Shown: positions 22,924 through 25,720 of the stretch, piece by piece
Layout of the letters: every line of letters begins with the position of its first letter
Position numbering within the stretch: position 1 is the first letter of the stretch
From: an uncultured Christensenella sp.
Lineage (GTDB): Bacteria > Bacillota > Clostridia > Christensenellales > UBA3700
Length of the DNA stretch: 25,720 nucleotides
NCBI GenBank assembly: GCA_910584975.1
Contig: CAJUEA010000021.1
Coordinates: forward strand, 1-25,720
Direction: 5' to 3'
Program-made: the position numbers and the translations under genes
The notes under the pieces: generated by a model
Seen by the model: only the letters and a program-made list of their open reading frames with translations
What the model was told of the DNA's origin: nothing
The model's database searches: none

Positions 22924-23820
22924 ATGTTTAAATCTGGTTTTGTAACAATTATTGGCAAGGCTAATGTGGGAAAATCCACATTGTTGAATGCGTTGGTTGG
23001 GGAGCAAGTGGCAATTGTATCTTGGCGCCCTCAAACAACAAGAGATAAAATAATCGGCATTATGAATGGAGATAACTATCAAGCAGTGTTTGTTGACACT
23101 CCTGGTATACATAAGGCGAAAAATGAATTGTCAAAGTTTATGATGAAAAATGTTGAGTCTGCTTTGGACGGCGTGGATATTGTCATTTATGTGCTTAACG
23201 GCGAAAAAAATATTGACGAAAATGATATGAAAATCATAAATCAATATGCAGCAAGCAACACTCCTTTTATTGTTGTTATCAACAAAATGGATGTGGCTGA
23301 CCGTGAAAAAGTGCTTGGTACGATTGACAAATTGAAAGACATTGAAGAAGGCATTGACAGCATTGTTCCAATTTCTGCAATGAAAGGCAAAAAACTTGAC
23401 ATTTTGAAGGAAAGAATTGAGGCAAATTTGAAAGAAGGTGTTCAGTTTTATCCTGAAGATATGATAACGGACAAGTCAGTGCGTTTTATGGTCGCAGAAA
23501 TCATTCGTGAAAAAGCTATGAAATTTTTGGGTGAAGAAGTGCCTTATGGCGTGGCTGTCAGCATAAATTTGTTTAAAGAGCGTGATGATAGCTTGATTGA
23601 TATTGATGCAGACATAATTTGCGAAAAAAGTGCTCACAAACCAATAATTATTGGCAAAGGTGGTGCTATGCTCAAAAAAATTGGTAGCAGTGCAAGAGTG
23701 GATATCGAAAAGTTACTTGATTGCAAAGTGTTTTTAAATCTTTGGGTAAGAGTTAAAGCAGATTGGCGTGATAGTGAGCTAATGCTTAATGAGCTTGGAT
23801 ATAATATCAAAGATATTTAA
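22924..23820 (+). CDS. era: GTPase Era
   Basis: Ribosome-assembly GTPase that binds 16S rRNA, 298 residues. G1 GKANVGKST at about 11-19, effector region RPQTTRDKI, G3 DTPGIH, G4 NKMD and G5 SAMKG are all present. The C-terminal KH domain shows KPIIIGKGGAMLKKIG, then VFLNLWVRVKADWRDSE, the standard ending. The ATG follows AAGGAA. The 178 bases upstream hold only a weak promoter-like pair (TTGTTA 22817, TATTAA 22839, 16 bases apart), so an own promoter is possible. It is followed by yqzL and recO as in Bacillus. Confidence 0.97.
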   Translation: MFKSGFVTIIGKANVGKSTLLNALVGEQVAIVSWRPQTTRDKIIGIMNGDNYQAVFVDTPGIHKAKNELSKFMMKNVESALDGVDIVIYVLNGEKNIDENDMKIINQYAASNTPFIVVINKMDVADREKVLGTIDKLKDIEEGIDSIVPISAMKGKKLDILKERIEANLKEGVQFYPEDMITDKSVRFMVAEIIREKAMKFLGEEVPYGVAVSINLFKERDDSLIDIDADIICEKSAHKPIIIGKGGAMLKKIGSSARVDIEKLLDCKVFLNLWVRVKADWRDSELMLNELGYNIKDI

Positions 23821-23914
23821 TTTAAATATAATATTTTAATAAAATTTTACATTTTTTGCATTTAATTTCAGTATTTTGTTTACATAAAAGTCAATAATAT
23901 TTGTGGAGGGTTTT

Positions 23915-24037
23915 ATGGAAATAAGAGAAAGAATTTGGAAAGAATTTACACAAACAGGCGACCCAGGGTTATATATGCTGTACAAGGCTTTGGGCGAGGA
24001 GCAGGAAAAAAATAATGGAAAAGGAGAAAACCTTTGA
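23915..24037 (+). CDS. yqzL: YqzL-like small protein
   Basis: A 40-residue open frame with a strong GGAGGG before its ATG. The sequence shows IWKEFTQTGDPGLYMLYKAL, which matches the short YqzL family pattern (W..F..TG....Y.LYK) known between era and recO in Bacillota. Position, size and ribosome site agree. Function of the family is unknown. It overlaps the recO start by 23 bases, so recO translation is probably coupled to it. Confidence 0.8.
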   Translation: MEIRERIWKEFTQTGDPGLYMLYKALGEEQEKNNGKGENL

Positions 24038-24782
24038 TTGCCTTTGTATAAAGAGCATTGATTACAAAGAAAATGACAAACTTGTAACCCTTTATGCTTT
24101 TGGCGAAGGCAAAATTGCTGCTACATTAAAGGGCGTGAAAAAATCCAAAGCAAAGCTCAAGTTCGCTGGAGCTTTGCTTTGTTTTGCAAAATACTATCTT
24201 ACAGGTAGAAATGGCTACTACAGCGTTATTGGTTGTGATTTGGTAGACAATTTTTATGGCATTTGGACGGATATTGACAAATATTATGCAGCGCTTTGTT
24301 GTTTGGAGATTTTGGATAAGGTTGCAGATGATCGCGAAATTGGAGATAAACTGGCTGCTTTAACCCTTGAATTTTTAAACGAAATTTGCTATAAAAACAC
24401 AAATATTTTTTTGTCTTTTGCCACTTATTTGAGCAAAACAACGCAATTATTGGGATATCGCATGGCACCTGTTTGCGTAAATTGTGGAGAAGATAAAAAT
24501 TTGTCTTTCAGCCTTTTATATGGGGCACTTGTCTGCAAAGATTGCAAGGAATACAATGCTATATCCTTAAATGAGCAATCTGTTCATTTAATCAAAATTT
24601 TGCAACAAAATAACGATTTGAAAAACTTACCAGAAAATGTGCAATTTAAGGATGAGGATGTGATTTCTGTTATCCGTTGTTTTTTTGAAATTATCGGCAA
24701 GAATTTGGCTAAAAAGTTCAAAACTTTTGAAGAATATAATTTATTTTATAATAAAAATATAATTTATAATAAAATCACTTGA
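24015..24782 (+). CDS. recO: DNA repair protein RecO
   Basis: Recombination mediator that loads RecA with RecR and anneals SSB-coated strands, 255 residues. The N-terminal OB fold reads CLCIKSIDYKENDKLVTLYAFGEGKIAATLKGVKKSKAKL, usual for the family. The helical middle is followed by a four-cysteine zinc site, CVNC...CKDC, at about residues 154-176. The length is normal. The ATG lies inside the 3' end of yqzL. The tail is very rich in Asn and Ile (AT-driven). ppdK follows after 59 bases, and no hairpin terminator separates them. Confidence 0.95.
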   Translation: MEKEKTFDCLCIKSIDYKENDKLVTLYAFGEGKIAATLKGVKKSKAKLKFAGALLCFAKYYLTGRNGYYSVIGCDLVDNFYGIWTDIDKYYAALCCLEILDKVADDREIGDKLAALTLEFLNEICYKNTNIFLSFATYLSKTTQLLGYRMAPVCVNCGEDKNLSFSLLYGALVCKDCKEYNAISLNEQSVHLIKILQQNNDLKNLPENVQFKDEDVISVIRCFFEIIGKNLAKKFKTFEEYNLFYNKNIIYNKIT

Positions 24783-24841
24783 AATAAATGGTAAAATAGT
24801 GTAGGATATATTATATAGTATAAATATGTTTGGAGGACAAC

Positions 24842-25720
24842 ATGGCTAAAAAGAAGTTTGTTTATTTATTTATGGAAGCAGACGGTAATAATCGTGCTTT
24901 ATTTGGTGGTAAGGGTGCTAACTTGGCAGAGATGACAAGGCTTGGTATGCCTGTACCTCAAGGTTTCACTATCACTACAGAGGCATGTACTCAATATTAC
25001 AATGATGGAGAAAAAATTAATGACGACATCATTGCAGAAATTTTCGAAAAATTAACTGAAGTTGAAAAAATGGCTGGCAAAAAGTTCGGCGATAAGAAAA
25101 ATCCGTTCCTTGTATCAGTTCGTTCAGGCTCAAGAGCAAGTATGCCTGGTATGATGGATACAATTTTGAATCTTGGTTTGAATGATATCAGTGTTGAAGG
25201 TTTGTCAGAGCTTACTGGTGACCCAAGATTTGCATATGACTGCTACAGAAGATTTATTCAAATGTATAGCGATGTTGTTATTGGTGTTGGTAAAAGTGCA
25301 TTTGAAAAGATTATTGACGAGTTGAAAGAGGCTAAAGGCGTTAAAATGGACACAGAGCTTACAGCTGATGACCTAAAAGAGTTGATTGCAAAATTCAAAG
25401 CTTATTTCAAGGCAGATCAAGGTGTGGATTTCCCTCAAGATCCAAAAGAGCAACTTATTGGTGCTGTTAAAGCCGTTTTCAGATCTTGGAACAATCCTCG
25501 TGCTATCGTTTACAGGCGTATGAATGATATCCCTAGCGATTGGGGTACTGCTGTAAATGTACAATCAATGGTATTTGGTAACATGGGCGATACATCAGGC
25601 ACAGGTGTTGCATTCACTCGTAACCCATCAACAGGCGAAAAGAAGCTTTATGGCGAATATCTTATGAATGCTCAAGGCGAGGATGTTGTTGCTGGTATCA
25701 GAACACCAATGTCAATTGAC
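24842..25720 (+). CDS. ppdK: Pyruvate phosphate dikinase (5' part, runs off the window)
   Basis: The first 293 residues of an enzyme of about 870. PPDK interconverts pyruvate + ATP + Pi and PEP + AMP + PPi, and in anaerobes often runs toward ATP or PEP supply. The ATP-grasp domain is clear: FGGKGANLAEMTRLGMPVPQGFTITTEAC near 21-50, VSVRSGSRASMPGMMDTILNLG near 95-115, VQSMVFGNMGDTSGTGVAFTRNPSTGEK near the visible end. TTGGAGG lies before the ATG. An extended -10-like TGGTAAAAT (24789-24797) could be its promoter, without a good -35. Pyrophosphate released by the AMP-forming ligases upstream could be used by this enzyme, an inference only. Confidence 0.96.
   Translation, partial: MAKKKFVYLFMEADGNNRALFGGKGANLAEMTRLGMPVPQGFTITTEACTQYYNDGEKINDDIIAEIFEKLTEVEKMAGKKFGDKKNPFLVSVRSGSRASMPGMMDTILNLGLNDISVEGLSELTGDPRFAYDCYRRFIQMYSDVVIGVGKSAFEKIIDELKEAKGVKMDTELTADDLKELIAKFKAYFKADQGVDFPQDPKEQLIGAVKAVFRSWNNPRAIVYRRMNDIPSDWGTAVNVQSMVFGNMGDTSGTGVAFTRNPSTGEKKLYGEYLMNAQGEDVVAGIRTPMSID

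Noticed and set aside
1..25720. tRNA, rRNA, CRISPR arrays, insertion sequences or prophage genes
   Set aside because: Looked for by eye on both strands; no cloverleaf-like G/C-rich short gene, no regular repeat-spacer pattern and no transposase, integrase or phage motifs were seen.

Overview
The window comes from an AT-rich, low-GC bacterium with strong Shine-Dalgarno sites (GGAGG, AAAGGAG). The block yqfC-yqfD-phoH-pgpH-ybeY-era-yqzL-recO is a classic Bacillota arrangement, and yqfC/yqfD are sporulation genes. Together with ferredoxin-linked 2-oxoacid oxidation and pyruvate phosphate dikinase, this points to an anaerobic, possibly spore-forming member of the Clostridia. Species cannot be told from the sequence. 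No tRNA, rRNA, CRISPR array, insertion sequence or prophage gene was seen.

Layout. (1) 155-1220, minus strand: rdgB (nucleotide-pool cleaning) and a small membrane protein with a PH-like domain, overlapping. (2) 1727-9946, plus strand: a metabolic island with an aconitase-superfamily hydratase, phenylacetate-CoA ligase, indolepyruvate:ferredoxin oxidoreductase subunits IorA and IorB, a second phenylacetate-CoA ligase and a two-ACT-domain protein. IorAB converts aryl-pyruvates from transaminated aromatic amino acids to aryl-acetyl-CoA plus reduced ferredoxin. The two ligases interconvert aryl-acetyl-CoA and the free acid, and the ACT protein is a plausible amino-acid sensor. (3) 10065-13165: a tight housekeeping operon of alanine racemase, 5-formyl-THF cyclo-ligase, rsmD, coaD and a coiled-coil protein, closed by a strong intrinsic terminator at 13174-13207. 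(4) 13608-18259: patatin-like phospholipase, oligoendopeptidase F and DnaB helicase. (5) 18398-24782: the yqfC-to-recO block. (6) 24842 to the window end: the 5' part of ppdK.

Most genes are ordinary for the lineage. Points worth a second look are: an alanine racemase (and perhaps phoH) that seems to start at an ATT codon; a CoaD with an inserted segment carrying five cysteines at symmetric spacing; a PgpH-type HD phosphohydrolase without the usual large extracellular domain; an acidic tail of about 110 residues on DnaB; an uncharacterised aconitase-like hydratase at the head of an aryl-acid gene set; leader RNAs with hairpins; and a 25-nt sequence repeated in two intergenic regions. I see no clear wholly new multi-gene system. 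The closest candidate is the hydratase/PaaK/IorAB/PaaK/ACT island.
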